From Bradyrhizobium sp. WBAH42 (GTDB taxonomy: Bacteria; Pseudomonadota; Alphaproteobacteria; Rhizobiales; Xanthobacteraceae), in the NCBI RefSeq assembly GCF_024585265.1, contig NZ_CP036533.1, positions 4,349,001 to 4,413,000 on the forward strand: a stretch of 64,000 nt of DNA, read 5' to 3'. This document shows positions 16,477 through 24,455 of this stretch, piece by piece. The notes under the pieces were generated by a model, which was not told the origin of the DNA, did not search any database, and saw only the letters and a list, made by a program, of their open reading frames with translations. The translations under genes and the position numbers were made by a program. Numbering within the stretch: the stretch's first letter is position 1; every line of letters starts with the position of its first letter.

Positions 16477-17414
16477 GATCGAAGCCTTGGATTGAGCGCG
16501 GCGTAGGCGAGATCGGCAATGAGGCTCATCAACAGAAAGATGGCTGCGGTACAGAGCACGACTGCTTGCACGACAGCGTAATCGCGGCTGAACACGCCAT
16601 CGACGACCATCTTGCCAAAACCCGGGATTGAAAACACCTGCTCGGTCAGGACCGCTCCCGCCAGCAATTCGCCGAATTGAAGCGTGCCGAGGGTGACGAC
16701 CGGGATCATGGCGTTCGGCAGGGCGTGGCGCAGCACGATCGTGCCTTCGCGGACGCCCTTGGCGCGGGCCGTGCGCACATAATCCTGCTTCATGGCCTGG
16801 ATCATCGCGCTGCGGACATGGCGCATCATGATTGCAGCGGTGCCTGTGCCCAGCACGAGCGCCGGCATCAGCATCGTCAGCAGGTTTTGCCGGATGCTTT
16901 CGGAAGGCGGAACGAAGCCGCCTGCAGGCAGCCAGCCGAGATTCACGGAGAACAGCAGGATGAGCATGATGCCCAGCCAGAAGTGCGGAATGGAAAGTCC
17001 GGCCAGTCCAAACATGCTGGCACCGTAGTCGAGTGGCGTCCCGCGCCACAACGCGGCAAAGATGCCGATCGGTAGGCCGATGGCCAGGGCAACCAGCATC
17101 GAGAGGGTCGCGAGTTCGATCGTCACGGGGAGCTTCTCGACCAGCATCTTGCCGATCGGCAAGCGGGTTCGCACCGACGTTCCGAAATCACCCTGGATCA
17201 CGGCTTTGAGCCAGATGGCATACTGCACCGGAACCGGATCGTTGAAGCGATACTTCTGCCGCAGAAATTCCACGACTTCCGGATTGTGCTCTTCACCGGC
17301 CAGCGCCAGTGCCGGGTCGCCGGGCAGCAGCTTCTGCAGCCCGAAGACCATCATCGACACCAGCAACAGGGTCGGCAACGAGACGGCGAGCCGCCGAAGA
17401 AGCAGGGTCTTCAT
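16473..17414 (-). CDS. Peptide-type ABC transporter permease (DppB/GsiC-like)
   Basis: A 313-residue inner-membrane permease with six predicted segments. It starts MKTLLLRRLAVSLPTLLLVS, as DppB-type proteins do, and carries LLPGDPA and FGTSVRTR in the first periplasmic loop. The cytoplasmic coupling loop reads QDYVRTARAKGV. It precedes the DppC-like gene with a 4-bp overlap and follows the binding protein gene after 48 bp, so the three form one minus-strand operon. It partners with the DppC-like subunit to form the channel. The family is clear; the transported compound is not. Confidence 0.9.
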   Translation of the reverse strand: MKTLLLRRLAVSLPTLLLVSMMVFGLQKLLPGDPALALAGEEHNPEVVEFLRQKYRFNDPVPVQYAIWLKAVIQGDFGTSVRTRLPIGKMLVEKLPVTIELATLSMLVALAIGLPIGIFAALWRGTPLDYGASMFGLAGLSIPHFWLGIMLILLFSVNLGWLPAGGFVPPSESIRQNLLTMLMPALVLGTGTAAIMMRHVRSAMIQAMKQDYVRTARAKGVREGTIVLRHALPNAMIPVVTLGTLQFGELLAGAVLTEQVFSIPGFGKMVVDGVFSRDYAVVQAVVLCTAAIFLLMSLIADLAYAALNPRLRS

Positions 17415-17462
17415 CGACGCAAACTGTTGCTCACGCGGCCGGGGTGCTGCATACGGTGCGCC

Positions 17463-18974
17463 TCAGTTCGTCGGCTTGACACCGACCAGGCGGAGAAGAC
17501 CGTCCGGAACCATCACGATGCCGCCGACCGACTTGCGGGCTGCGAAGAACCAGTTCGGGTGATAGAGCGGGATCGATGACAGGTTACCGAGATATACATC
17601 GGTGACCTTGGCGTAGAGTGCCTTGCGCTTGGTCTCGTCTGCCTCGGCCCGGGCCTGATACAGAATCACGTCGAGATCCTTGTTGCAGTACTTGTTGACG
17701 TTCTGCGAGCCCGCGCAGCTGAAGAAGGCAACCAAGGTCGGATCCGGATCCGCGCGGCCGCTCCAGTTGCCGATATAGGCTTCGAAATTGCCGTTCATGT
17801 AGCGCTCGATCGCCGTGGCCGTTTCCATCGGCAACAGCTTGACGTCGAAGCCGGCCTCACCCGCCATCGACTGGATGATCTGCGCGACGCGGGAATCTCC
17901 GGCCGTGTTCTCGAACTGCAGCTCCATCGGCACGCGGGTCATTCCGGCGGCGGCAATCATCGCCTTCGCCTTGGCGACGTCCCGCGCAGGCGCCTTGTGT
18001 GCGGCGTCGTAGTAGGGCGAGGAGGGCGGAATCATCTGGTTGTCGGCCAAGAACTCGCCGTTGAAGGCGACCCTGTTGATGACGTTGCGGTCGATCGAGA
18101 GCTCAAAGGCCTGGCGCAGCGCCGCGTTCTTGCCCAGCGGCGTGTCGGCCTTTGCGCCGGCTCCGACGTTGAACATCAGATGCGAAACGGCAAGCCCCTT
18201 GCCGGAATGCAGCGCAAGATTGGAATCGTCGCGGATGGTCTTGAGGTCGGTCGGCGCGACGCGCTCGGCGAGGTCGAGATCGCCGGCCCTCACCCGTGAC
18301 AGCCGAACCGTCGAGTCGGGGACATAGAAGTAGACGACCTCGTCATAGCCGGTCTGTCCGACGTTCCAGTAGCCCGGATATTTCTTGACGCGAATGAGGT
18401 CGCGCGACTTGCGCTCGACGAATTGATACGGACCGGCACAAACCGGCGCGGCGGCAAATTCACCGGCTTTTTCCATGGCGGCCTTCGGCGACACCATCAT
18501 GCCAGCACGGTCGCTGAGGTTGGCAAGCAGCGGGACGAACGGCTCCGACAGATTGAACTTCACCTTGTCGGCGGCGAGCGCCTCGACGCTCTGGACCGGC
18601 GCAAGCTCTGACTTTCGCTTGGAGTCCGGCAGCGTCTTCATACGCTCGATGTTGAATTTGACCGCGGCCGCATCGAACGCGGTGCCGTCATGAAAAGTGA
18701 CGTTCTTGCGCAGCGCGAACGTGATCGACTTGCCGTCTGCAGCCCATTCCCATGATTCCGCGAGCTGCGGCACAATTTTCAGGTCGGGCGAGATATCAAC
18801 GAGCTTGTCGCAGAGCGCCGCGAAGACAAAACGTCCCGTGTAGGTGCCGCCAAGTGCCGGATCGAGCGCATCAGGATCGTCCTGAATGCCGACCCGCAGC
18901 GTCGCTGCATTGGCTGAGGCCAGGCTCGATGCAATCGTGAAAAATGCCGCCAGCGCGATTCCGATCCGTTTCAT
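17463..18974 (-). CDS. Periplasmic peptide-type ABC substrate-binding protein (SBP family 5)
   Basis: A 503-residue binding protein. Residues 1-23 form a Sec signal peptide ending in ASANA. The mature part begins LRVGIQDDPDALDPA, typical of family-5 peptide, nickel and sugar-peptide receptors, with VTFHDGTAFDAAAV and YNxGxxxAxA-like C-terminal elements. It delivers the ligand to the adjacent DppB/C-like permeases. The promoter region is shared, back to back, with a ROK regulator gene, and a candidate operator lies in between. The mate ATPase and the catabolic genes are in the divergent plus-strand operon. A glutathione, gamma-glutamyl or amino-sugar peptide ligand would fit the neighbours but is inferred. 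Confidence 0.9.
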   Translation of the reverse strand: MKRIGIALAAFFTIASSLASANAATLRVGIQDDPDALDPALGGTYTGRFVFAALCDKLVDISPDLKIVPQLAESWEWAADGKSITFALRKNVTFHDGTAFDAAAVKFNIERMKTLPDSKRKSELAPVQSVEALAADKVKFNLSEPFVPLLANLSDRAGMMVSPKAAMEKAGEFAAAPVCAGPYQFVERKSRDLIRVKKYPGYWNVGQTGYDEVVYFYVPDSTVRLSRVRAGDLDLAERVAPTDLKTIRDDSNLALHSGKGLAVSHLMFNVGAGAKADTPLGKNAALRQAFELSIDRNVINRVAFNGEFLADNQMIPPSSPYYDAAHKAPARDVAKAKAMIAAAGMTRVPMELQFENTAGDSRVAQIIQSMAGEAGFDVKLLPMETATAIERYMNGNFEAYIGNWSGRADPDPTLVAFFSCAGSQNVNKYCNKDLDVILYQARAEADETKRKALYAKVTDVYLGNLSSIPLYHPNWFFAARKSVGGIVMVPDGLLRLVGVKPTN

Positions 18975-19035
18975 CCGGAGGTCCCTTCGTCCCTAGGCTC
19001 TGCTTCCGCGGCGGAAGACAAGCACGGCCGGGTCA

Positions 19036-19058
19036 ATTTGTAAATATGACGAACAAAT
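19036..19058. promoter_or_regulatory. Candidate ROK operator in the divergent promoter region
   Basis: ATTTGT, 11 bases, ACAAAT: a perfect 6-bp inverted repeat with AT-rich spacer, 62 bp upstream of the binding-protein start and about 105 bp upstream of the ROK gene. NagC/Mlc-type ROK regulators bind roughly 20-23 bp AT-rich inverted repeats, so length and position fit autoregulation plus control of the transporter operon. No second copy was found by eye. Confidence 0.4.
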
Positions 19059-19113
19059 GGGCGTCCTGATACGTACTGAGGTGCCAACCCGCTGGGCTAT
19101 ATGACGGAAAATC

Positions 19114-19139
19114 AAAAAAAAAGCCCTTGACGGAGGGCT
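19114..19139 (-). terminator. Intrinsic terminator reading on the minus strand
   Basis: On the minus strand the sequence is AGCCCT, a 6-base loop, AGGGCT, then nine T residues: a clear Rho-independent terminator shape. On the plus strand it appears as an A tract before the hairpin, 24 bp upstream of the ROK gene start. No minus-strand gene ends here, so it would stop antisense transcription coming from the ROK gene towards the transporter promoter. Confidence 0.6.
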
Positions 19140-19162
19140 GATCGAGCGATTTAGTTCTGAGA

Positions 19163-20392
19163 GTGGACGAATTGGACAGACTCATGCAGGACGCCCCGTC
19201 TTCGCCCGTTGCCCGACAGCAATCCGTGCGTCTTGTGGTCGAGCGTTTGCTGCGCGATCGATCAGTCTCGCGCGCCGAAATCGCGCGCAGCACCGGCCTG
19301 TCCAAGCAAACCATCTCCGAAGTGATGCGCGAGCTCGAGCGCGACGGCTGGGTGCGCGAGGACGGGCAGATCCAAGGCAACGTCGGAAGAAGCGCGGTGA
19401 CGTACGCGCTTCGGCCGGACGCCGCCTTCGTCTTGGGCATCGACCTCGGCGGTACGAAACTGCATGTCGCGCTCGCTGATCTGCACGGCGAGATCGTTGC
19501 CGAGAGCATCGAACCCACCTCCAACGACGGTGGCCGTGCCGTCGTCGCCCAGATAGGGCGTATGAAGGATGCGTTGCTGGTGCGGGCCAATGTCCCGGCG
19601 CAGCGCCTGCGGGGTGGCGTCATGGGAAGTCCCGGCATGGTTGATCCGGGATCCGGCAGCATCGTCATTGCGCCCAACATTCCCGGACTTGATAGCCTGG
19701 ATGTAAAGGCTGCCTTGCGCGAGCAACTCGGCATCGAGGTCCTCATCGAGAATGACGTCAATCTCGCTGCGATCGGGGAGCATTGGCGCGGCAGCAGCCG
19801 CGCAATCCGCAGTTTCGCCTTTATCGCGCTCGGCACCGGCATCGGCATGGGCATCTTTTCGGATGGCAGCCTTGTGCGCGGCGCACGGGGGAGCGCCGGC
19901 GAGATCGCCTATCTGCCGCTTGGCGGCGATCCCTATGACGCACGTGGTCTGAAATACGGCACGCTGGAGACCGCCGTCGGCAGCGCCGGCATCGTCGAGC
20001 GCTATGTCGGTCTTGGCGGCGCGCCCGCCAGCACGGTGCGCGATGTCTTCGACCGGCTGCAAGGCGAGGAGGCAGCTCGGATCACCATCGATGAGATCGG
20101 CCGGATCCTCTCGACCGCCATTCTGGCCGTGCACAGCGTGCTGGATCCGGAAATCATCATTCTGGGCGGGAGCATCGGAGCGCGGCCCGAGTTGAAGCAT
20201 CGTATCGACGACTATCTGGAGCGCTGCATGCTTCAACCGGTTCGCATTGAGCTCAGCACGCTCGGCAATCGCGCCACGCTGATCGGCGCGATCGGTAGCG
20301 CGATCGACCTCATGCATCGGTCGCTGTTCGGCATCGGCCGCGGGTCGGGCCCCCTCGCGCTGCCATTTGCGGCAGCAGAAGTCGCGGCATGA
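19163..20392 (+). CDS. ROK-family transcriptional regulator (NagC/XylR-like)
   Basis: A 409-residue protein. Residues 15-80 form a winged helix-turn-helix (SRAEIARSTGLSKQTISEVM). The rest is a ROK sugar-kinase-like domain with the phosphate loop DLGGTK, GSPGMVDP, END and GTGIGMGIF. The Asp of the END motif, catalytic in ROK kinases, is kept, but the usual Cys-rich zinc motif (CGxxGCxE) is absent, replaced by PLGGDPYDARG. It starts at GTG; an ATG seven codons later is possible. It overlaps nagB by 4 bp (ATGA). It probably represses this operon and the divergent transporter in response to an amino sugar. Residual kinase activity cannot be excluded. Confidence 0.85.
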   Translation: MDELDRLMQDAPSSPVARQQSVRLVVERLLRDRSVSRAEIARSTGLSKQTISEVMRELERDGWVREDGQIQGNVGRSAVTYALRPDAAFVLGIDLGGTKLHVALADLHGEIVAESIEPTSNDGGRAVVAQIGRMKDALLVRANVPAQRLRGGVMGSPGMVDPGSGSIVIAPNIPGLDSLDVKAALREQLGIEVLIENDVNLAAIGEHWRGSSRAIRSFAFIALGTGIGMGIFSDGSLVRGARGSAGEIAYLPLGGDPYDARGLKYGTLETAVGSAGIVERYVGLGGAPASTVRDVFDRLQGEEAARITIDEIGRILSTAILAVHSVLDPEIIILGGSIGARPELKHRIDDYLERCMLQPVRIELSTLGNRATLIGAIGSAIDLMHRSLFGIGRGSGPLALPFAAAEVAA

Positions 20393-21171
20393 AAGAGTAC
20401 GCACCGAGGATCGAGATCGTACGGAGCGCCGCTGCCGCAGCTGCCGCGGAACGGGGGGCTGAACGCATCGTTGCCTGCATGCGCGATCGGACGCAGCTGA
20501 CCCTCGGCCTTGCGACGGGCGCGACGATGACGCCGCTGTATGCCCGTCTCGTCGCGGCAAGCCGTGCGGGCCTGATCTCGTTTCGCGAGGTGACGTGCTT
20601 CAACCTCGATGAATATGTCGGTCTTGCGCCGAGCTCGGCGGGAAGCTTTCATCGCTACATGCATGAACATTTGTTCGGGCACGTGGATATCGAGGCCGGG
20701 CGCGCAAGGCTCCCCAACGGCATGGCCGAAGATGTCGCGGCGGAGGCAGCCGCCTATGAAGCGCAGATCGCCGCAAGCGGAGGCATCGATCTGATGCTCC
20801 TCGGCATCGGCGCCAACGGCCATATCGGCTTCAATGAGCCGGGCTCCGATTTCGCCTCGCGGACCCGCGAGGTCGAGCTCGATGAAGCGACGCGTGTTGC
20901 GAACGCAGGCGGCTTTCCGGACCTCGCTCATGTTCCGCGGCGCGCGATCACGATGGGGATCGCGACAATACTGCAGGCCAGGAGCATTCTTCTGGTCGCA
21001 ACAGGGTCGGAGAAGGCGGCCGCAGTCGCAGCCGCAATCGAAGGTCCGATTGGACGCGCGTGCCCGGCCTCGGCGCTTCGACTGCACCGCAACGTCGAGA
21101 TCATCTGCGACGAGAAGGCTACCGCTGCACTGGCCAAACGGCCCCGGAACGAGACTCGGAGAACCGCTTGA
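20389..21171 (+). CDS. nagB: Glucosamine-6-phosphate deaminase
   Basis: A 260-residue enzyme of the NagB family, converting glucosamine 6-phosphate to fructose 6-phosphate and ammonia. Motifs are LATGATMTP (phosphate loop), FNLDEYVGL (with the catalytic Asp), and GIGANGHIGFNEPGS (catalytic His and Glu). Length matches the family. It overlaps the ROK gene by 4 bp and the following gamma-glutamyltransferase-like gene by 4 bp (TTGA), so all three are translationally linked. No nagA deacetylase or amino-sugar kinase is present in the window. It indicates that the operon ends in amino-sugar catabolism. A deaminase for a related sugar phosphate is the main alternative. Confidence 0.9.
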   Translation: MKEYAPRIEIVRSAAAAAAAERGAERIVACMRDRTQLTLGLATGATMTPLYARLVAASRAGLISFREVTCFNLDEYVGLAPSSAGSFHRYMHEHLFGHVDIEAGRARLPNGMAEDVAAEAAAYEAQIAASGGIDLMLLGIGANGHIGFNEPGSDFASRTREVELDEATRVANAGGFPDLAHVPRRAITMGIATILQARSILLVATGSEKAAAVAAAIEGPIGRACPASALRLHRNVEIICDEKATAALAKRPRNETRRTA

Positions 21172-22763
21172 ATTGGCGACAGCGCGATTTCATGGTGCCG
21201 GGACGGTCGCTCGCGGTCGGTGATCGCGGCATGGCCGCGGCCTCGCATCCTGCCGTTGCGCTCGCGGCGGTGGCGATGTTGCGCAGCGGCGGCAATGCCG
21301 TCGATGCCGCGATCGCTGCGATTGCACTCCAGGGCGTCATCGATCCGCACATGACCGGCGTGGGCGGCGATTGTTTTGCAATCTATGCGCCCGCGTCCGG
21401 AAAGCCCGTTTCGGTCAACGGCTCCGGCAGGGCGCCGCAAAAGGCCGAGCTCGGTTGGTTTCAGCAGCAGGGACTGATATCGATTCCTGATGACTCACCC
21501 CATGCCGTCACGGTGCCGGGGGCCGTCGATGCGTGGTGCCGGCTCTCTGCCGACCATGGATCCAAAAGCTTGGATGAGGTCTTGGCGCCGGCGATCCGCG
21601 CGGCCGAGACCGGCTTCGTTGTCACCCCGCGCGCCGCGCTGGATTGGGCGCGCTACGCCAATCGTCTCGAACGACATCAGGCCGGCATTCCCGTCTACCT
21701 GCCCGGTGGCGCTGCGCCTGCCGTCGGCGCCAGGCTCAGCCATCCCGCACTCGGCGCGACGTTGCGGCGGATTGCGCGCGAAGGGCGCAGCGCGTTCTAC
21801 GAAGGCGCGGTCGCAGAGGAAATCGTCGCAACGCTGAAGGCGATGGGCGGGTTGATGCAACTCGAAGACCTCGCGAGCGCGCGACCCGACTACGTCACGC
21901 CGATTTCCACCGACTATCGCGGCCACGAGATCTGGCAATGTCCGCCCAACGGGCAGGGCGTCGCCGCGCTATTGATCGCCCGCTTTCTTGCCGGCTTCGA
22001 CATGGCCGACCCGTCGCTGAGCGAAGCGGATCGCATCCATCTCCTTGCCGAAGCGACCAAGGCGGCTTATCGGCAGCGCGACGCGCTGGTCGCCGACCCC
22101 GCATTCCATCCGCTCGACGTCGATGCGCTGCTCTCGGAGCGAACAGTCGCGGCCTTGCGCGGCCGCATCAGCAGGGAGCGCGCGAGCGAGCCGACGGTGT
22201 TCGACATGCCGGTCCATCGCGATACGGCCTACGTTGCCGTCGCCGATCGCGACGGCAATATGGTCTCCCTGATCAACTCCCTGTTCTTCGCCTTCGGGAG
22301 CGGTATCTACGCCCCGCGATCGGGCGTGCTCCTCCAGAATCGCGGCGCGGGATTTTCCCTTGTCGAGGGACATCCCAATGCGATCGCGCCGCGCAAGCGC
22401 CCCTTCCACACCATCATCCCGGGCCTGCTCTCGAAGGATGGCAAGCCGACCATGGTTTTTGGCGTCATGGGCGGACAATATCAGGCCACCGGACATATCC
22501 AGATCCTGAGCGGAGCGCTCGATCGCGGCCTTGATGTGCAGCAGTCCTCTGATGTGCCACGAAGCTTTGCCTTCGATGGTGTGTTGACGCTCGAGCCAAC
22601 GATTCCCGCGGCTGTCGCCGACGATTTGACCGGGCGCGGTCATCGCGTGGTCTGGGCGGACGAGCCGCTCGGAGGTTGCCAGGTCGTGCACCTCGACAGA
22701 TCCAGGGGCGTCATGTTCGGCGCGTCGGATCATCGCAAGGACGGCATCGCGCTGGCAGTTTGA
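21168..22763 (+). CDS. Gamma-glutamyltransferase-family Ntn hydrolase
   Basis: A 531-residue protein of the gamma-glutamyltransferase (GGT) superfamily, autoprocessed at a Thr that becomes the nucleophile. The likely cleavage Thr is in RDTAYVAVADRDGNMVS, followed by SLFFAFGSGI and the C-terminal FGVMGGQYQATGHIQ. SGGNAVDAAIA and HMTGVGGDCFA mark the N-terminal subunit. There is no signal peptide, unlike periplasmic GGT, so it should act in the cytoplasm, as HpxW-type amidohydrolases of this family do. I chose the TTG overlapping the nagB stop because GGAGA lies 5-6 bases upstream; the ATG 24 bp later is an alternative. It would cleave a gamma-glutamyl or other amide bond of the imported compound. 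Confidence 0.85.
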   Translation: MNWRQRDFMVPGRSLAVGDRGMAAASHPAVALAAVAMLRSGGNAVDAAIAAIALQGVIDPHMTGVGGDCFAIYAPASGKPVSVNGSGRAPQKAELGWFQQQGLISIPDDSPHAVTVPGAVDAWCRLSADHGSKSLDEVLAPAIRAAETGFVVTPRAALDWARYANRLERHQAGIPVYLPGGAAPAVGARLSHPALGATLRRIAREGRSAFYEGAVAEEIVATLKAMGGLMQLEDLASARPDYVTPISTDYRGHEIWQCPPNGQGVAALLIARFLAGFDMADPSLSEADRIHLLAEATKAAYRQRDALVADPAFHPLDVDALLSERTVAALRGRISRERASEPTVFDMPVHRDTAYVAVADRDGNMVSLINSLFFAFGSGIYAPRSGVLLQNRGAGFSLVEGHPNAIAPRKRPFHTIIPGLLSKDGKPTMVFGVMGGQYQATGHIQILSGALDRGLDVQQSSDVPRSFAFDGVLTLEPTIPAAVADDLTGRGHRVVWADEPLGGCQVVHLDRSRGVMFGASDHRKDGIALAV

Positions 22764-22798
22764 GCGAAGGGGCGGGCGACGATGGTGGATCGGATGAC

Positions 22799-24418
22799 AT
22801 GAACGGGATGGCAGAGGCGATCCTATCCATCGAGCACCTGACCCTGGCGTTGCCGCCGGGCGCGGATCGCGCTTTTGCCGTCGAGGACATTTCGCTCGCC
22901 CTCCACCCGCGACAGATCCTTTGCGTCGTCGGTGAATCCGGCTCAGGCAAATCGGTCTGCGCTTCCGCGGTGATGGGGCTATTGTCGAAAGATATTCGCT
23001 GGACCGCGGGCAGTATCCGGTTCGAGGGACTGGACTTACGTGCTCTCTCTCCGGCAAAGTGGCGGAACCTGCGCGGCCGGAAGATCGCGATGATCTTCCA
23101 GGAGCCGATGACCGCGCTCAATCCGGTGATCCGGATCGGTGCCCAGATCATCGAGGCGTTCGAAGCGCATCACCAGCTCACGCCGGCCGAACGCGAGGTG
23201 CACGTGCGCGCGCTGCTCGAGGAAGTCGGCCTCCGCGATCCCGAGCGCATCATCCGTAGCTATCCGCATCAACTGTCCGGCGGGCAGCGTCAGCGCGCCA
23301 TGATTGCGATGGCTCTGGCGCTCGAACCCTCGATTCTGGTGGCGGACGAGCCGACCACGGCGCTCGACGTCACCACGCAGGCGCAGATCCTCAAGCTCAT
23401 CCGAGACATCCAGCAGCGGCGTGGCATGGCGGTGTTGTTCATCACCCACGATTTCGGGGTTGTGGCCGACATCGCCGACCGTGTCGCTGTTATGGAGAAG
23501 GGGCGCGTCGTCGAAGAAGGTACGGTCGACGAGGTGCTTGAGCGCGCACAGCATCCCTATACGCAGAGATTGCTGGCAGCCGTGCCGCGCGGCATTCCGC
23601 GGGCAAAAGTCGAGGACGCAGACGCGCCCACCGCCTGCGCGGCATCAGGACTCGTGAAGACTTATAAGAGCAGCGACTGGTTCAGCCCGCCCGCGGAAGT
23701 TCCCGCCGTGAAGAGCGTCAGCTTCGAGATTCGTCGCGGCGAGACGCTCGGCCTGGTCGGGGAGTCCGGTTCGGGCAAGAGCACGATCGGCCGCCTTGTC
23801 ATGCGGCTGACGGACGCGGATGCAGGGGTCGTCCACATCGGAGAATTGAATTTCTCGGACGCCCGCGGATCGGAGCTGCGCGCCGCGCGCAAACACATCC
23901 AAATGGTGTTCCAGGATCCTTTCGCCTCGCTCAATCCGCGTCGTCGAGTCGGGCAGATCATCGCCGATGGACCGATTGCGCATGGGGTGCCCGCCGCGCA
24001 AGCGTTTGCGCGCGCCAGGGAATTGCTGACGTTGGTCGGGCTCGATTCCGGCGCGGTGCACCGTTACCCGCATGAGTTCTCCGGCGGACAACGCCAGCGG
24101 ATCGGCATTGCGCGCGCGCTTGCGCTGGATCCCGAGGTGCTCGTGGCCGATGAGCCCGTGTCGGCGCTCGATGTCTCGGTCCAGGCGCAGGTGCTCGCGC
24201 TGCTCGAGAGGTTGAAGAAGGAGTTGCGGCTCGCCGTTCTCTTTATCACGCACGATCTCAACGTTGCCGCCCAGGTCTGCGACCGGATCGCGGTGATGCG
24301 GTATGGCGAGATCGTCGAAGTCAAGCCGGCCGCGGACCTGTTGAGCCGGCCCGAACATCCCTATACCCAGACATTGCTGGCGGCTATTCCGGGTCGGCAG
24401 CGGAGAAAGTCGCATTGA
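22799..24418 (+). CDS. Double ABC ATPase of a peptide-type importer (GsiA/DppDF-like fusion)
   Basis: A 539-residue cytoplasmic protein with two complete ABC domains. The first has Walker A GESGSGKS, signature LSGGQRQR and Walker B ILVADEPTTALD. The second has GESGSGKST, FSGGQRQR and VLVADEPVSALD. Each ends with the oligopeptide-type tail HPYTQ plus LLAAVP or LLAAIP. Such fusions energise peptide, glutathione (GsiA) and opine importers. The matching binding protein and permeases are the divergent minus-strand genes. The start is at MNGMAEA; an ATG three codons later is possible. It is 35 bp after the GGT-like gene in the same operon. Confidence 0.9.
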   Translation: MNGMAEAILSIEHLTLALPPGADRAFAVEDISLALHPRQILCVVGESGSGKSVCASAVMGLLSKDIRWTAGSIRFEGLDLRALSPAKWRNLRGRKIAMIFQEPMTALNPVIRIGAQIIEAFEAHHQLTPAEREVHVRALLEEVGLRDPERIIRSYPHQLSGGQRQRAMIAMALALEPSILVADEPTTALDVTTQAQILKLIRDIQQRRGMAVLFITHDFGVVADIADRVAVMEKGRVVEEGTVDEVLERAQHPYTQRLLAAVPRGIPRAKVEDADAPTACAASGLVKTYKSSDWFSPPAEVPAVKSVSFEIRRGETLGLVGESGSGKSTIGRLVMRLTDADAGVVHIGELNFSDARGSELRAARKHIQMVFQDPFASLNPRRRVGQIIADGPIAHGVPAAQAFARARELLTLVGLDSGAVHRYPHEFSGGQRQRIGIARALALDPEVLVADEPVSALDVSVQAQVLALLERLKKELRLAVLFITHDLNVAAQVCDRIAVMRYGEIVEVKPAADLLSRPEHPYTQTLLAAIPGRQRRKSH

Positions 24419-24455
24419 AAAAAGACGGCGATTGTCGCTGAAGGAGGCGTCTTGA

